From Thermoflexales bacterium (GTDB lineage: Bacteria > Chloroflexota > Anaerolineae > Fen-1058), in contig JAUQXD010000637.1 of the NCBI GenBank assembly GCA_030834835.1, positions 1 to 6,526 of the forward strand: a stretch of DNA of 6,526 nt, given 5' to 3'. The notes under the pieces were generated by a model that worked only from the letters and a program-made list of their open reading frames with translations, did not search any database and was not told the origin of the DNA. Below, one piece after another: positions 4,803 through 6,526 of this stretch. How positions within the stretch are numbered: the first letter of the stretch is position 1; every line of letters begins with the position of its first letter. A program made the position numbers and the translations under genes.

Positions 4803-6203
4803 ATGATCCAACTTGAGAATTTCTCCGTCTACAACACGCTTTTTGCCAGGCCCACTCGCCTGGACAATCCCTTGCACGATCTATTGCCGGATAATGACGA
4901 TCGTGGCTGGAGCGTGGCCCGCAACTTGATCAAGCCGCTCAACCACCTTGATTTTGTCAAAAGAAAAGAAGCACTGGCGGTTGAACTTAATCTTCATAGC
5001 ACCTTAACTTTCCCCGCCCTCTTTGAGGCGAACTACGCTATGCTTGCCAAATACCAGGCGCGCGCCCTGACCACCAGCGCCGTCGTAGCGCGGCTGGCGG
5101 CCCAACTTCGCCAGGCAGGCCGCGGATTATCTGAAGCTGATGTGGTCGATCGGCTGCGTGAGTATGCAACGATCCGGCACATGGAGTTTCACCCGAGTGA
5201 CGTCTGCAATTTGACGTGTTGCGGTTGCACGTACGGGCACGATGATCCTGAACGCAAGCCACTGCCGCTGAATTTCCCCTTCCATGCAATCAAAGAGATT
5301 TCTCAAATGAAACCCCGTTCAATGGTCATTATCGGCGGTGGCGAACCGACGTTATATCGAAGCGGCAATTGTCGACTTCAGGAGGCAATCGACGAGATCT
5401 CCGCCACGAACGCGGGCATCACTTTAGCGCTAGTCACAAATGGTACCAGTAAGCCGCCCGGTGATTGGCCCAACCGATTGAGTTGGATCAGGTTGTCACT
5501 GGATGCTGCGACTGAGCAGACTTACACGGCTTTTCGCGGCAAACCTCTGTTTACGCGTGTGATCAAGAACTACCTCGGCTACCTGGATCATGCTGTCAGC
5601 CATGTGGGGATCAGCTTCCTGTTCGCTCAAGCCAACATTCGCGATTATGCCGCGGTAGCCAGGTTCATCTTTGATTTGGTCAAGGCCGAAAAACCACGAG
5701 CCCTGCCTAAAGTCAACATTCAATACCGCCCGCTTCGGCGTGACCCCTATCTTTACGCTCGGCCATTTCCGCAAGCCGTGACACGTGAGCAGATCCGAAA
5801 CGCCATCCGCGACGTTCGGGAGTTAGCGGACTCGTCGGTAGAAATGAAGCGGTTCCTGAAGAATCAAACGAACATCACCGCTATTCTGGGCGGCAATACC
5901 CATCCCTGCCACGATTTCTCGCGCTGTTATTACAGCCAAACCTTTCGAATCGTCCGGGCGAATGGCGATCTTCGTCCTTGCTTTGTCCGAGTAGCGGAGC
6001 CCGATTTTTCGCTGGGCAACCTCCAAACGGACCGCCTGGAAACGATCGCGCTCAACACGTTGTATGTTGGAGCGCGGCGTAAGTCGCATTGTGACCCACA
6101 GGGTTGCCGGCAGTGCCACGTCAATTACACGTTTGAACAGGGCCTCAGCGGAAACTTGAAACCATCAGATTCTCCACAGATACAGGCAGATCCATTCTAT
6201 TGA
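4803..6203 (+). CDS. Radical SAM enzyme with SPASM/twitch-like C-terminal cysteine cluster
   Basis: The protein has 466 residues from the ATG at 4803, ten bases after the preceding stop; an earlier in-frame ATG at 4701 would lie wholly inside the preceding gene and is less likely. The ribosome site is weak (GAGA, 4791-4794), suggesting translational coupling. The cluster motif is C135-X3-C139-X2-C142, which binds a 4Fe-4S cluster and S-adenosylmethionine. The SAM-binding loop GGGEP (178-182) and SLDA (232-235) follow as in the family. The C-terminal cysteines C369, C375, C393 (in GDLRPC), C430, C435 and C438 resemble a SPASM or twitch auxiliary-cluster domain. About 134 residues precede the radical SAM core, far more than usual, mostly helical in appearance and unrecognised. 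SPASM enzymes often modify peptides, but others act on small molecules; no precursor peptide gene is visible, and the neighbour suggests nucleoside chemistry. The substrate is unknown. Confidence 0.9.
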   Translation: MIQLENFSVYNTLFARPTRLDNPLHDLLPDNDDRGWSVARNLIKPLNHLDFVKRKEALAVELNLHSTLTFPALFEANYAMLAKYQARALTTSAVVARLAAQLRQAGRGLSEADVVDRLREYATIRHMEFHPSDVCNLTCCGCTYGHDDPERKPLPLNFPFHAIKEISQMKPRSMVIIGGGEPTLYRSGNCRLQEAIDEISATNAGITLALVTNGTSKPPGDWPNRLSWIRLSLDAATEQTYTAFRGKPLFTRVIKNYLGYLDHAVSHVGISFLFAQANIRDYAAVARFIFDLVKAEKPRALPKVNIQYRPLRRDPYLYARPFPQAVTREQIRNAIRDVRELADSSVEMKRFLKNQTNITAILGGNTHPCHDFSRCYYSQTFRIVRANGDLRPCFVRVAEPDFSLGNLQTDRLETIALNTLYVGARRKSHCDPQGCRQCHVNYTFEQGLSGNLKPSDSPQIQADPFY

Positions 6204-6256
6204 GTGATGTCAGTCCGCTGTGCAATGAAGGGTTTCCCAACGAAAGGAGATTGATC

Positions 6257-6526
6257 ATGCTGCGCACGATTGCCGTTCAAAGAGTATTGCTTGTCAGCCT
6301 GCTCGTCCTGTTAAGCGCCGGCCGCGATGGACGCCTCAACTCCTTCGCGCCCGATTCAGAGATGGCCGTGGTCCCTCAGACCTGGCACGTCACCACGACT
6401 GGCTCGGACATCACCGGGAATGGCTCAGAGGCCAACCCATTTGCCACTATCCAGCATGGGATCAATACGGCCATCAATGGCGACACGGTGCTGGTGCATC
6501 CCGGCGTCTACCGCGAGAACATCAAT
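6257..6526 (+). CDS. Secreted right-handed beta-helix protein (DUF1565-like), N-terminal part
   Basis: The gene runs off the window; 90 codons are visible. AAAGGAGA (6243-6250) lies 6 bases before the ATG, a strong ribosome site. The N-terminus has R3, R9 and a hydrophobic core (about residues 10-20), consistent with a signal peptide; no lipobox cysteine is present. From about residue 43 the sequence WHVTTTGSD...GNGSEANPFATIQHGIN...GDTVLVHPGVYRENIN is the characteristic opening of DUF1565/pectate-lyase-like beta-helix proteins, which are typically large, extracellular and repetitive. The function (polysaccharide binding or cleavage, or a surface structure) cannot be told from this fragment. 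It starts 53 bases after the radical SAM stop with no clear terminator between, so read-through is possible, but a functional link is not evident. Confidence 0.85.
   Translation, partial: MLRTIAVQRVLLVSLLVLLSAGRDGRLNSFAPDSEMAVVPQTWHVTTTGSDITGNGSEANPFATIQHGINTAINGDTVLVHPGVYRENIN

Noticed and set aside
6204..6254. 16-residue GTG-started peptide after the radical SAM gene as a RiPP precursor
   Set aside because: It has no ribosome site, runs into the Shine-Dalgarno region of the next gene, and chance open frames this short are common.
1..6526. CRISPR array, tRNA or rRNA genes
   Set aside because: No regularly spaced repeats, tRNA-like cloverleaf or rRNA segments were noticed on reading either strand.

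Overview
This window looks like a bacterial chromosome segment of moderately high G+C. Lineage cannot be fixed from the sequence. A lipoprotein with a clean lipobox, a secreted beta-helix protein of the DUF1565 style and the two-component gene style would fit Chloroflexota (Anaerolineae-like), but this is a weak inference.

Left part (1-2690): a candidate promoter and a strong leader hairpin precede an OmpR-type response regulator (123-827). Its stop codon overlaps by one base the start of a two-TM histidine kinase (827-1828) that has almost no extracytoplasmic domain. A predicted lipoprotein of unknown family (1919-2569) follows 90 bases later and may supply outward-facing sensing or be an output. 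The block ends in two adjacent hairpins, the second with a T-run (2621-2683).

Middle (2836-4078): a complete 1,243-bp IS630-family insertion sequence on the minus strand. It has near-perfect 32-bp terminal inverted repeats, flanking TA duplications and an apparently intact 375-codon DDE transposase. Between it and the terminator lies about 150 bp without a gene, containing an unusual cluster of CGTAA/TTACG motifs.

Right part (4082-6526): the IS has landed in, or exactly at, the 5' end of a nucleoside phosphorylase/nucleosidase-fold gene. Its reading frame is open right up to the IS border and includes the N-terminal GDP loop. Ten bases after it begins a radical SAM enzyme with a long N-terminal extension and a SPASM/twitch-like C-terminal cysteine cluster (4803-6203). 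The pair looks like one operon. The phosphorylase-fold protein lacks the arginines that normally bind phosphate and the glutamate that normally binds ribose, so it is probably not an ordinary phosphorylase. A dedicated enzyme acting on a nucleoside product of the radical SAM reaction is one hypothesis. The window ends inside a secreted beta-helix protein (6257 onward).

The most interesting item is the phosphorylase-fold plus radical SAM cassette and its apparent disruption by the IS.
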